Assembly (NCBI RefSeq): GCF_964275005.1
Contig: NC_092695.1
Location: forward strand, 7,469,832-7,533,831
Source of the DNA: Diadema setosum
Taxonomy: Eukaryota > Echinodermata > Echinoidea > Diadematoida > Diadematidae
Length of the DNA stretch: 64,000 nucleotides
Direction of reading: 5' to 3'
Shown: piece by piece, positions 22,901 through 32,538 of the stretch
How the letters are laid out: each line of letters begins with the position of its first letter
How positions within the stretch are numbered: position 1 is the stretch's first letter
Program-made: the position numbers and the translations under genes
The notes under the pieces: generated by a model
What the model was told of the DNA's origin: nothing
The model's database searches: none
The model's input: the letters and a program-made list of their open reading frames with translations, nothing else

Positions 22901-25900
22901 AGTTCTGGTATCACCTCTTCATGAAAGTGAGAAAATGTAAACTTTATTTAGTACGTGCAACTTGATGAACATGGTATTGAATTGCTCTTTATAAAGACAT
23001 GTTCAGCAATGACAAAACTAAAACTAAGACAAGCTTGCCTTGTCTGTTTGAATTGTTTTGCAGTTGTCATCAATATCATATCCACCATCTGCACGTATCT
23101 GCCATCTCAGTTTACACTGTGATTATTTTAGACTTGTCCAATGAGAAATCAAAACTAAATTGATGACTTGCGATGCATGCTTTATCATGGCATCGGCAGC
23201 AATTACGTGTAACTGTGTGTATCAAAATATAGTTTGAAGTTTATGGCAGTGCCATATTTCTCATATGAAAACTGCACCAGTTGACAATATATTAACTCAG
23301 GCTATAAAAAGAAATGTAATGACTATTCATCTCTTGCCAATGCTGAAATTATCTTTAGATGAAAGATGAAAGAGGCAAGAACTGACACATATTAGACTTT
23401 TTATTTCCCATGAAAGATGCAATGTACATATTAGCAGACCTATTAGCAGTCACATTATGTTATGTAGTCGAGTCATAATAGCAATGTAACATACCCTGTC
23501 ATGTTTGCCCATGGATGCTCATGGGGGAACATTTTGTTATGCTCCCTTAACCTGTTGAGGATGAGTTCCGGGTGTACTCGGGCAGGGGTCTATGGGAAAT
23601 GCGTGTTGTAACAAAATCAGCCTGTCCCCATCGGGTTAAAATGAAACAAAATGTGTGTCAAATGGCAAATGTTACCAAATGCTAAGATGATGATAAGTTT
23701 TATATAGGACTTCAAGAAGCAGGGTCATAAAAGTAGATAAATTATGAGACAACTCATACAATTTGTACCGTGCCAATGAGGGCAGCATTCAAAAGCTGTG
23801 CCTTGTGTATGGTGGTTACATGCATTATAATTGCTTACCAAGGCAACTTAAAGCTACCACAGAAATTTCAAGTCAAAACGAAGCATACTGTAGGTGCCTT
23901 GACTGAATGTTTTAGAACTGATAATGATTATCGTTGTTAGTTGTTTTTTTTTTCTGCATGCTGTTGGAATTACGCAGATTGTTCTTAAATGTGAGATTCT
24001 GAAATACCATTTAATGGAGGCTGTGAAGTCCTTTAAAATTGCACTTGGATGTAGTATTCTGTGCCCCCTTCCCCCCAATATCAGTAATCATCTATGTAAT
24101 GCTAGATTTCTTTCTGATCGCCACATGCTTATAGACAGTACACAAATAATTACTTGACATTTTTCATTCCACTCCACAGAAAAAAAAGACAGATTGTTCT
24201 TACCTCAGATTCTGAAATATTATTTAACGGAGGCTGTAGGTCCATTGACTGCACTTGGATGTAGTATTCTGTGTCACTCTCCCCCCCCCCCCCAATTATT
24301 AGTTATCATATGTAATGCTAGATTTCTTTTGTGATGGTCACATGCTCATAGTCATTACACAAATATATACTTGACATTCCCCCCCCCCCCCCAACAAACA
24401 AACAAACAAACAAACAGGGACAGTGATCTCTTGTCATGTGCTGGTTTTTTTTTTTTTTTTTTTTTTTTTGCTAAGAGCAAGAATTGTCTCCTGGAAATGA
24501 AATCTTCTTTGATGAGAGTGCGTTTCCATCATTATATCTTCATCTGTCAGATGGGATACAAAGAACAAGACCTGGGCCCTGACAGAGAGACTGAGGCCCC
24601 TCATCACCAACGTGGACTACCAGCAAGGGGGCAAGACGGTGGCCAAAGGGGTGCACTTTGCTGGCTACGTCGGGGTCATCACAGGCATGAAACCGGTGGG
24701 TGAGGGGTGATTAACAATGGCCCTGGGGTGATTAACACCGGCCCTGGGATTCAGAAACGGTGCCCAAGCAATTCAGGGCATTGCAGAAGTGTTCAGGAAA
24801 GTACATGAAGGCCTATTGTTTAGCAGCTTTCCATTCTGAAACAAATTGTAGGACAATGGCACGTTTGGTATCAAAATGGCCCATGATAAAATTACATCGT
24901 AATACAAATTTACCGATCCTGAATAATAAAGAATAGTTGAACAGAATATTTACGAAAACTTTCATCGCTCTTCTCAAGGAGTATAAATGCAGTTTCAGTT
25001 CCTCATGTGTTAGTCGGGTTTTATATGTCACAAGGATTTACATCAAGCCTTGCTGTGGCTGTTGTCATGTTAATTCAGCCATAATTATAGAGAGCACAAT
25101 AAGGCTACAACAATAGCAGTGATGCAGGCATGATGGCATTGTACTATGGGTGTATCAGTAGAAATCTGTGTAGATTTGATTTCCATGCAAGTAAATTTGT
25201 ATCCCGTGCTAGCAAGAATAGATATTTTCCAAATATTCTCTGTCTTCAATCCTGGATTCCATCCCGGTATTCAGTATTTTTCATTGGTTTTGTCATGCAA
25301 GGAATGGGAACTACATACGAGAAGCATCTTTTTTTTTCCTTTTTTTTTAACATAGAATTGCCGAGAAGGCATACAAGTCAAATATAGTGGTCCACTATAG
25401 AGTGTTAACGGTCATCATTGTTGATTTATACCAACAGCCAATTGCAAGCTGCCTGGCATTATACAACCCATCACTCATACAGTAGACTCCTGTTATAACA
25501 AAGTCCTTGGGGCCAGCAGTTGTCTTTCGTTATATCAAAATTTCGTTATAACTGAACAAAAAACAATAAAAAAAAACATTGAGTGGATAATGTTGCGGCC
25601 TGAATCTTTACTTCGTTGTAAATGGAATTTTGTTATAACCGTGTTCGTTGTCACGGGAGTGCACTGTATGTCTTTTGCAAGCTTTAAATCAACGGTGTGC
25701 TTTACGTTATGTAATAATCTTGTGCCGCTCTCAATATCCTCCAGGGCATCTTGGGCCTCTCGATGAACGAGCGCTTCCAGCTGGACGGTGGTTTCATCGG
25801 CATCATCGAGTGGGTCCTCGGTCAGCGCGACGGTCAGTGGATGGGTTTTGTCCTCCGTGATGCCGTCATCAAGGCCACTGAGTAAGAGGTTTTGTCCTGG

Positions 25901-28900
25901 AGGGACAGCTGTGTGTATTATTTAAAGACATTATTCACCGTTTGCAGATGAAACAAAAACCCAGCTTTAGTTCTTCAAAATAGTTCTAGAATGTGAGTTT
26001 GGGAAAGAAACCACCAATTTGAAATGTTTATCAGTATAATCAATGTTAAGTATTGCTGAATGGACAAAAATATGAACAATGAAAGCAAGAGAATTTTAAT
26101 CAGAGGGATGAAGGTTGAGGTGTGAATTTCCTTCAGTTTGTCTCCCTCTACAAATGAAATTTGTAAGATCGCAGCTGCTGATCTGTAATCTAACAAACAT
26201 GTGAACAATAGTTTTATTAAATTTCTTTCTAGAATAAAGCGTGTATGTTTATGGTTTATTGAGAAATATAGTAATATCTCTTAGTATTTTCGGCTTTGTT
26301 GCAAAATTTTTATATGGTAGGATGTTTTGTGAAACAAGTGACCTACATGTATGCATCAAATGTGATAACTCAAAAATTTTTATATGGTAGGATGTTTTGT
26401 GAAACAGGTGACCTACATGTATGCATCAAATGTGATAACTCAAACATTTTTATATGGTAGGATGTTTTGTGAAACAGGTGACCTACATGTATGCATCAAA
26501 TGTGATAACTCAAACATTTTTATATGGTAGGATGTTTTGTGAAACAGGTGACCTACATGTATGCATCAAATGTGATAACTCAAACATTTTTATATGGTAG
26601 GATGTTTTGTGAAACAGGTGACCTACATGTATGCATCAAATGTGATAACTCAAACATTTTTTTAAATCACTACTCCAAATGGTAGACAGTGATTGGTGCT
26701 GTAGGGAAGATATGTTTTCACTGCAACTGATTGACAAATTGCCCTACATCGACATAAATTTATGTCGATGTAGGGCAATTTGTCAATCAGTTGCAGTGAA
26801 AACATCTCGACGGAAGAATTTCATGAATTTGAATAACAAAGCAGTAACCGCTGCATGCTATAAGGATTAGAACCAACACTTGCTGTCGGGCGAAAGCTCG
26901 GTGGTCTAGTGGAGATGACGCCTGTCCGGTGATCAGGAGGTCGTAGGTTCGAATCCTGCTCGAGTATGTACGCCCATGATCTTTTATCATGGCTACTACC
27001 AAAACACTGATCAATTCAGTGCTTATTTACGTCGATGTAGGGCAATTTGTCAATCAGTTGCAGTGAAAACATCTCGACGGAAGAATTTCATGAATTTGAG
27101 GAAGATATGTTTTGTCTTTCATAGTTTTCACCAGATGCGCGATTCAAATTATATGAGAATGCCTTCTTTCCCAAGATGAACACTGGCAATTGAGTTAAAT
27201 CCCCCTGGAAGCAAGATTTTAAAGATTTTTTTTTCTGTTTTGCACTGTTACTACCTGGTAGTTTGCACATATTATTACTCCAGTGCCGACTCAGGTATGA
27301 CATCTCAATGTGCTCTGTATCTACTGGAAGAGGAGTTACTTAAATATCAACTGCTATCATGATGTTTAAGAGATAATTGATGATATAGCTGTATTCTGAA
27401 GTACAGCAGTGAATTTGAAATATGCACTGTAACTTCTATAGAGATAGAGCACAATGTTGGGAAATTGAGTTCATATATATATATATGGTATACTCTTTGT
27501 GAAAATACAGAGGAAATTGGTATATGCACAAGTACATGCTACCCCCTCCCTGTAGATTAAAACTAAAGACAAAGCCCATGTGATTGTAGTCTCCTTGATC
27601 TCAATATTCATTCCTTTCAACTCAATTGTTCACCCAAGCACTCATGCAAACTTAGAAACTGTAATTCACAGACTAATAGTGTTGGTAGAGGAGACTAATA
27701 GACAGTTAAAACATGTCATGGGGATGATTAAGACCTTAATTTAGAATTACTTTCATATTTTTCGTACAACTAAGTATTTTCATTATGGATCATAGAAACC
27801 ATCTTATGAGCCTGAATATAGAGCAGGAGATGAGTGTTTCTGACAGGAGGATGATGGTGATGAGCAATGTGACCATCGAATGTTGATTGAAAGAACGTCC
27901 CGCCTGAAATAAGTGTCCCTCCTCCTCTCTTCAGCTACCACTCCACTCTCGCCTACCTGACGTCGGTGAAGCTGCTCGCGCCGGGCTACATCATCCTGGG
28001 AGGAAACTCGACAGGAGAGGGTGCTATCATCACCAGATCCGTCGGCACCAAGGCAGATAATGTCAAATTGTAAGTTGGAGCTGAATGGATGTGACATGAG
28101 CCACAGCATTTTTGGAACTTCTTGTATGCTCTGTGTAGTATTTGACGTTTTCTAATTCTCATCTCATTTGATCTAATCCCATTTGGTCTAATCTCATTTG
28201 ATATAACCCCATTTGGTCTAACCCCATTTGGTTTAAACCTATTTGGTCTAACACCGTTTGGTCTAATCTCTTTTGGTCTAACCCCATTTGGTCTAATCTC
28301 ATTGGTCTAACCTCATTTGGTCTAACCCTATTTAGTCCAACCCCATTCGGTCTAACCCCATTTGGTCTAATTCCATTTGGTCTGCTCCTCGTCATGTGTA
28401 CTGCATGTCTGAAATACAACGTGTAGGCCCTTCCCAAATACCACCTTGATCAGCTACAACTTGCAGTGTGTAAATAACAAAATTAATGCTACATTTAAAA
28501 AAATTGACATCTTCTGCCCAAATGAATCAGCTGAAGCTCTAAAATAATTTTTTTTCTCTCAATTGACTAATGACTCTTGATCAGGATGAATCCGTCAAAT
28601 GGGACCTGGTACCTCGTGGAGACCAACTACGATAACTGGGAGAGTCCGCCATTCTTTGACGACAGGAGGACCCCGGCCACCAAGTGCATGGACAAGATGA
28701 CACAGACGGTGAGAGAGATTGTCTTGTTGCTTGTTGCTTTACTGTAAAAGTAGAGATTTTTGCAGTGTTGACATTTTAGTGCATTTCATGCAACATGAGA
28801 TAGCACAAAAACAAAAGTGCATGAATGTTTTACATGTCATATTTCATATTATCTCATATCTTTAATAGGTCTCAATGCTTCAGGTGAGAATGATAAGGGC

Positions 28901-31157
28901 ATTCAGTTGCCACTAAACCCATAGTGTTTGAGGCAACTTAACGCCCTTCTCATTCTCAACCGACGAATGCAGGTATATTGTAGGGGTATAACTGTACAGA
29001 ATGTTATACCAGGTAGTTTATTATTTGTAGTTTTCTTCATGTTTGCTCCCGTATACGCCATGTCTTTCACAAAGATTATATTTTTACAAATAAGTCAGGT
29101 ACTATTCATTAATTTAAAAGCACATAAAAATATGAAGTCTAATCTCGACATGAATGTGACATGCACGCAAACATTTTTCTTTTTATTATTGTACTCCAAG
29201 ATCGCAAATTTAGTCACTACTGAAATTGTCAGGAAGTCCAGATTCGTGAAAAATTAGACTCACTAAAATATATGACGTATACAGTACTGGTATTCCTGTA
29301 GCGCAAGTGAATTTGCTGTTGAAATATGGACCAGTTACCTTTTTACTGCAATATGTGCTGCTAATGTGCCTTTGCTAATTTAGGCTGAATCTTAGATTTA
29401 TTATATTGATATATTTTTCAGTACAGATGAAGAGAGAATGCTCATGACCAAAAAAGAAGTTTTGATTACATTCACCAGTAAAAAGTCACACAATTTCTGT
29501 TTCTTCTAACCGTCACTGCCATGTAGCTAGGGCTGTCTTTATGATGGTTTAAGTGTCTGTCTTGAGGAGTTGATTTTAAATCACGATTTTATGAAAAGCT
29601 GTCTGAAATTTTTTCTGAGTGGGAGATTATGTATAATATGTGCCAATTTGAGTGTGAAGCAAATGCAATTTTATTGATTAACTAGGAGTAGACCATACTA
29701 TAAAAAGGTTTGAAATTCACACCTCAAATTTGAAGTCAAAGATTTAAATGTATGGGAATGGGTATCACAAGTACTGGTACACAATGTAATTATTAGTTAA
29801 GTGAAATATACACTGTACACATTTATAATGTTAAAAAATGTAAGCATAGTAATCTTCCCCCCCCCCCCCCCCACTCTCCAGAATGTCGGATTTAAAGGAA
29901 TCTACAACGTGCTGTCTACCAAGCCAGTGAGAAACCTGGTAAGAATCATTCAGATAATGTCCTTGACTTCCATACCAATTTGCCACCCAATGTAGGAGAT
30001 GGGTGTAGGTTTCCAGATATGTGAAAGAGTGGAAAATGATATTTAACTTATCTGTGATTGTTTATGAGACTGTAAAGACCAGATAGCATGGGGAAACATA
30101 TTAAGTGATCCAATGAAATCGATCTTCAGTCAGTGCCCACAGGGGTATGTTTGGAAACCATGAATAGCAGCTGTCAGCAAATATGTGCATTGAAGCCTAT
30201 GCTCATCAGTAGTGGTTGACTCGAGATTGTCGAGATTGGTTGCCTTGACGGGTACTGTGTAATGATTCAAATTCATGAAATTCTTCTTCATGAATTTGAA
30301 TAATTACGCAGTACCTGCTGCATGCTAAAAGGATTAGAACCAACACTTGCTGTCGGGCGAAAGCTCGGTGGTCTAGTGGAGATAACACCTATCCAGTGAT
30401 CAGGAGGTCGTAGGTTCAAATCCTGCTTGAGTATGTACGCCCATGATTTTTTATCATGGCTACTACTAAAACACTAATCAATTCAGTGCTTATTTATGTC
30501 GATATAGGGCAATTTGTCGATCAGTTGCAATGAAAACATCTCGACGGAAGAATTTCATGAATTTGAATAATTACGCAGCACCCGCTGCATGCTATAAGGA
30601 TTAGAACCAACACTTGCTGTCGGGCGAAAGCTCGGTGGTCTAGTGGAAATGACGCCTGTCTGGTGATCAGGCGGTCGTAGGTTCAAATCCTGTTTAAGTA
30701 TGTACGCCCATTATTTTTTATCATGGCTATTACTAAAACACTGATCAAATCAGTGCTTATTTACGTCGATATAGGTCAATTTGTTAATCTGTCAATGAAA
30801 ACATCTCGACGGAAGAATTTCATGAATTTGAATAATTACACAGTACCCAACTTTAAACGTACATGTCGCATCTATCTTGAGGGAAATTTGTAAAACAAGA
30901 ATTGATCAGGGAAGCTGAATTTAAAAGTATAGTAAAATAGAAAGTATCTTGAATTTCATGAATTTGAATAAACTGAAATTGACACTGAAAGTGCAGGGAG
31001 TTCTTTTGATTGAGAAATTAGTTGTCTGAAATACTTCTCAAATTTTCACATTTGTTTTCCTCTCAAGCTGACCACGTACACAGCACTCATGCATGTCCGG
31101 GATGGAACACTGGACACCTACATCCGCTACTGTCCTCAGCCGTGTTTCCCATGGTAA
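13905..31157 (+). CDS. ASAH1: Acid ceramidase (N-acylsphingosine amidohydrolase 1), complete, 12 exons
   Basis: Lysosomal N-terminal-nucleophile hydrolase that cleaves ceramide to sphingosine and fatty acid. Exons: 13905-13976, 16078-16206, 17110-17196, 17853-17931, 18522-18596, 20932-20977, 24551-24695, 25745-25881, 27935-28069, 28585-28708, 29882-29938, 31068-31157. Together they give 391 codons plus stop, against 395 in human, and all phases match. A signal peptide (residues 1-19) is followed by the short alpha chain. The autocleavage/catalytic Cys138 in [11 protein letters not shown] matches human Cys143. Arg154 and Asp157 (ARNLDFG), Asn316 (ETNYDNW) and Arg329 (DDRRTPA) match human Arg159, Asp162, Asn320 and Arg333. 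Cys29/Cys336 and Cys384/Cys388 match the known disulfides. Five N-glycosylation sites are seen. The C-terminal CPQPCFPW favours ASAH1 over NAAA. Confidence 0.95.
16078..16206 (+). CDS. ASAH1: ASAH1 exon 2
   Basis: 43 codons, [13 protein letters not shown] to [14 protein letters not shown] was chosen as acceptor over the later TTCACAG because it keeps phase 0 and the EDC motif. Holds Cys29 and the [10 protein letters not shown] block of the alpha chain. Confidence 0.93.
16982..17034. repeat. (TA)n, T and G homopolymer tract
   Basis: A TA dinucleotide run, then about ten T, then a G-rich run. Length may be inexact in the assembly. Confidence 0.7.
17110..17196 (+). CDS. ASAH1: ASAH1 exon 3
   Basis: 29 codons, [10 protein letters not shown] to VKYLDELM, phase 0 at both ends; contains the NET glycosylation site. 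Confidence 0.93.
17853..17931 (+). CDS. ASAH1: ASAH1 exon 4
   Basis: [20 protein letters not shown], then ATGIPL; starts phase 0 after TTTTGCAG and ends phase 1. NAT glycosylation site. Confidence 0.93.
18077..18295 (-). mobile_element. Possible LINE 3'-end fragment in ASAH1 intron 4
   Basis: GATTCAATTCAAGTCATTCGTTTTATTTC at the left edge resembles the ends of the LINE copies at 40579 and 50427; AT-rich sequence follows. No coding left. Confidence 0.3.
18522..18596 (+). CDS. ASAH1: ASAH1 exon 5: catalytic cysteine
   Basis: [20 protein letters not shown] followed by EDKS, phase 1 to phase 1. Cys138 becomes the N-terminal nucleophile of the beta chain after self-cleavage. Confidence 0.95.
19150..19189. 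repeat. T homopolymer followed by G homopolymer
   Basis: About 24 T then about 11 G, upstream of the TATGCCTCCGCC element in ASAH1 intron 5. Confidence 0.7.
19247..20272. mobile_element. 1-kb element with TATGCCTCCGCCA inverted ends and internal diverged modules
   Basis: TATGCCTCCGCCA at the left is inverted at the right as TGGCGGAGGCATA. The left end also folds on itself through CCGGAGGCA. After a TCCG/TACG minisatellite come about five diverged modules of roughly 110-170 bp. Each has an ATATCTC..AA block, an AACTTGGTAT-like block and a GGGTCAAAGGTCA-like site. No protein is encoded. Class II non-autonomous element, superfamily not determined. Confidence 0.65.
19284..19394. repeat. CGTC/CGTA minisatellite
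   Basis: Runs of GTCCGTCC and GTCCGTAC, 4- and 8-bp periods, within the TATGCCTCCGCC element. Confidence 0.9.
20311..20337. repeat. CTCACCTG / CAGGTGAG hairpin
   Basis: An 8-bp perfect inverted repeat with an 11-bp loop, just right of the previous element. This motif commonly opens a dispersed repeat in marine invertebrates (recalled). The other end was not found. Confidence 0.45.
20932..20977 (+). CDS. ASAH1: ASAH1 exon 6
   Basis: A 46-bp exon encoding [14 protein letters not shown]. It carries the Arg/Asp pair near the active site and ends phase 2 before GTAAGG. Confidence 0.93.
21667..21880. mobile_element. MITE with TACTGTAAAAC ends and TTCGCGAA motifs
   Basis: TACTGTAAAACGAGG at the left, inverse GTTTTACAGTA at the right. 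Internal TTCGCGAA/TTTCGC palindromes recur and ATTAAAATGCACGCGAA mirrors TTGTGCATTTTAATTTCGC. In ASAH1 intron 6. Confidence 0.65.
22341..22456. repeat. 116-bp element with 19-bp perfect inverted ends
   Basis: ATAGAGAAATGCATTAATT at 22341-22359 is exactly inverted at 22438-22456. The centre holds CTGATGA and a GGGG/CCCC mini-hairpin. In ASAH1 intron 6. Confidence 0.65.
23976..24380. repeat. Tandem duplication of about 217 bp in ASAH1 intron 6
   Basis: CAGATTGTTCTTA, GCACTTGGATGTAGTATTCTGTG, TAATGCTAGATTTCTTT and TACTTGACATT appear in the same order at 23976-24165 and 24192-24380, with moderate divergence. Confidence 0.75.
24551..24695 (+). CDS. ASAH1: ASAH1 exon 7
   Basis: [20 protein letters not shown] and [16 protein letters not shown]. 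Starts phase 2, ends phase 0. Matches human FAGYVGMLTGFKP. Confidence 0.95.
25480..25666. mobile_element. pogo/Tc1-mariner-type MITE, copy 1
   Basis: Starts CAGTAGACTCCTGTTATAAC and ends in the inverse of CAGTGCACTCCCGTGAC. TA lies directly outside both ends (25478-25479 and 25667-25668). GTTATAACGAA-type ends with TA targets are typical of pogo/Tigger MITEs. In ASAH1 intron 7. Confidence 0.7.
25745..25881 (+). CDS. ASAH1: ASAH1 exon 8
   Basis: [30 protein letters not shown] and [13 protein letters not shown]. Matches human NERFSINGGYLGILEWILG. Ends phase 2 before GTAAGA. Confidence 0.95.
26308..26660. repeat. 70-bp satellite, five near-identical copies
   Basis: TATATGGTAG recurs at 26311, 26381, 26451, 26521 and 26591, exactly 70 bp apart. 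Units differ by only one or two bases (AAGTGACC against AGGTGACC in the first). In ASAH1 intron 8. Confidence 0.95.
26712..26805. repeat. Perfect 94-bp palindrome without spacer
   Basis: Arms 26712-26758 and 26759-26805 are exact reverse complements, centred on ATAAATTTAT. The right arm continues into the tRNA-like repeat unit, so the left arm is an inverted copy of that unit's start. Confidence 0.97.
26759..27100 (+). mobile_element. tRNA-like repeat, insertion A (ASAH1 intron 8)
   Basis: Unit order: GTCGATGTAGGGCAATTTG, CAGTGAAAACATCTCGACGG, AATTTCATGAATTTGAA, CTGCATGCTATAAGGATTAG, a tRNA-like core, ATGTACGCCCATGAT, CAATTCAGTGCTTATTTAC. Then the start of the unit again at about 27030. A single unit with a partial second. 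Confidence 0.75.
26896..26965 (+). tRNA. tRNA-like core of repeat insertion A
   Basis: 70 nt with A-box-like TGGTCTAGTGG and a perfect B box GGTTCGAATCC. Stem pairing is only partial (GCTCG with CGAGT) and the anticodon loop CCGGTGA lacks U33. Treat as tRNA-derived, not a working tRNA gene. Confidence 0.4.
27935..28069 (+). CDS. ASAH1: ASAH1 exon 9
   Basis: [20 protein letters not shown] then [15 protein letters not shown]; phase 2 at both ends. Much more GC-rich than the introns beside it. Confidence 0.95.
28162..28382. repeat. 15-bp minisatellite (CATTTGGTCTAACCC), about 15 copies
   Basis: Imperfect copies in ASAH1 intron 9. As 15 is a multiple of 3, the minus strand stays open as a GLDQM repeat. 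This is a frame artefact, not a gene. Confidence 0.9.
28585..28708 (+). CDS. ASAH1: ASAH1 exon 10
   Basis: [32 protein letters not shown]. Holds Asn316, Arg329 and Cys336. Ends phase 0 before GTGAGA. Confidence 0.95.
28881..28961. repeat. 30-bp-arm hairpin in ASAH1 intron 10
   Basis: GGTGAGAATGATAAGGGC and AGTTGCC at the left mirror GGCAACT and GCCCTTCTCATTCTCAACC at the right, with two or three mismatches and a loop of about 20 bases. MITE-sized fold-back. Confidence 0.65.
29882..29938 (+). CDS. ASAH1: ASAH1 exon 11
   Basis: 19 codons, [19 protein letters not shown], after a C-rich tract and CTCCAG. Matches human MYDVLSTKPVLNK. Confidence 0.94.
30363..30432 (+). tRNA. tRNA-like core, insertion B unit 1
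   Basis: Same 70-nt core as at 26896; B box GGTTCAAATCC fits the RNA polymerase III consensus. Repeat-derived. Confidence 0.35.
30630..30699 (+). tRNA. tRNA-like core, insertion B unit 2
   Basis: Same core; the anticodon loop here reads CTGGTGA, giving a canonical U33 and an apparent GGT (Thr) anticodon. The acceptor stem is poorer. Repeat-derived. Confidence 0.35.
31068..31157 (+). CDS. ASAH1: ASAH1 exon 12 with stop
   Basis: [20 protein letters not shown] then YCPQPCFPW and TAA. The two cysteines match the C-terminal disulfide of the human enzyme. Confidence 0.95.
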   Translation: MTTYTALMHVRDGTLDTYIRYCPQPCFPW

Positions 31158-31440
31158 CAGCGATGTTTCCGTCTTTCTACCAGCACCCCTTGGATAACAG
31201 AACACAAGGAATCACAACATGCTTTACGAGTGCATGTAAACCAGATGCAGCAATAGATATTATTGATTGATAAATGAAATTGATAACATATGTTTGATGC
31301 AAAAAAAAAAAAAAATGATTAAAATTGCATCTCTCTGAGATATAGAAATTATAGAAGAGAATCCAAACATATCCAAATGTGCTACTGTATCTTAAAATTG
31401 TAGAGATGAGCTAAAAATAAAAGAATAAAAAAAAAATCTT
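31158..31440 (+). other. Likely 3' UTR of ASAH1 with poly(A) signal
   Basis: AATAAA at 31416-31421 is the first clear signal after the stop, and A-rich sequence follows. A second AATAAA lies near 34578, so a longer 3' UTR cannot be excluded. Confidence 0.4.
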
Positions 31441-32035
31441 TCAATATTGTTCAAATGGAAATGCTGCAGTTCATGAAATTGTGTGTTAAAATTTCCTTGG
31501 GCAAATGTTATCATTCAAACTTGTCATATGATGATGCTAGTAATTGAGAAGACATCAGTTTGATGATAATCTGTCTTTTCCCAATTAACTGATTGGAAAT
31601 TTGATAGTATTGCATAAGATGTAATGATATTGCAATCTTTACAGGTACTGAAATCTGCTGTGTCTCTGTAATTTGATATTAGTTTTGAGATAAAGAATTT
31701 GCAAGAACATGTAGATTTTAGAGGTAATATATGCCTTTTATACACCTGTACAGGAAGACGTCAGGTTCATTTATATGGACTCCTAGGCCCTATTACATAA
31801 TATTCCCTCTATGATGGTTACTTAAAAAGTGATTGCAACCTACACAACAACAAGCAAAAAGTCTGAAAACTTATTAGCTGTTGCGGTAGCATTTGCTGTG
31901 TGATGCATTGCACACCTACAGTAGCTGTTTTTTTTTTTTTTACTTAACAGTCTGTACTAATTTGCATATCTGTACAAAGAAAGGGGAAAAGGCAGTGCAT
32001 TGACAATTACTTTTGGGAGATATTGATCTGTTGCC

Positions 32036-32224
32036 TATAAAGACAGCATACAAATGACGCACAGGTCTGAGTGCGTCAGTCGGAATTGTGTGCATAAGGT
32101 AACTATGGAATGCTTAACCCACAAGGCGAAGCCGAGTGGGTTTAGGCTAAATTCCATAGTTCCAGCATGCACACTATATTCCGACTGATGCACGAAAAGA
32201 CATGTGCGTCATCTGATTTATAGA
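32036..32224. repeat. Fold-back repeat with arms of about 80 bp
   Basis: CTATAAA, ATGACGCACAGGTCT, GCGTCAGTCGGAATTGTGTGCAT and ACTATGGAAT are mirrored by ATTCCATAGT, ATGCACACTATATTCCGACTGATGC, AGACATGTGCGTCAT and TTTATAG. The centre is AAGGCGAAGCC. Confidence 0.75.
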
Positions 32225-32538
32225 ATGGGTAATTTTCTTGCCAAAAACCCATATTTCTATCGTGTTATCCGATGTCAAATTTACTGGATCCATCTCCTTT
32301 TGGCTTGTCATAGACGAGAGCCCGAAAATCATGCATCCAGTATTTCCTTAGCCAATAGGCGTCTCGTACTGAGTGCGCGAAGCTTGCTTCCTGCGCGAAC
32401 CTTTGTTATAAGTGCGCGTACTCTTGCTACTAGTGCGCTATGACATGTTTACCACTGTGACTCAGCGTGCGGCCAGTACAAAATCAACACATAGCTCTCG
32501 ACCAATGAGATCGCAGGATTCTCGCTACCCATTCTATA
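32217..32538. repeat. Element with TATAGAATGGGTA inverted ends
   Basis: TATAGAATGGGTAA at the left and CTACCCATTCTATA at the right. The interior is rich in GCGC and GTGCGC and has two CCAAT motifs (AGCCAATAGG, GACCAATGAG). It overlaps the end of the fold-back repeat. Confidence 0.5.

Larger units (their letters stand above)
30240..30845 (+). mobile_element. tRNA-like repeat, insertion B: two tandem units (ASAH1 intron 11)
   Basis: Starts with a small palindrome (ATTCAAATTCATGAA facing TTCATGAATTTGAAT). Two full units of 267 bp follow, in the order seen in insertion A, then a third partial start at about 30765. Members are 85-95% alike by eye. Confidence 0.75.

Noticed and set aside
28159-28437. 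92-codon minus-strand frame with GLDQM repeats
   Set aside because: It is the 15-bp minisatellite read in frame; no promoter, splice or domain evidence.
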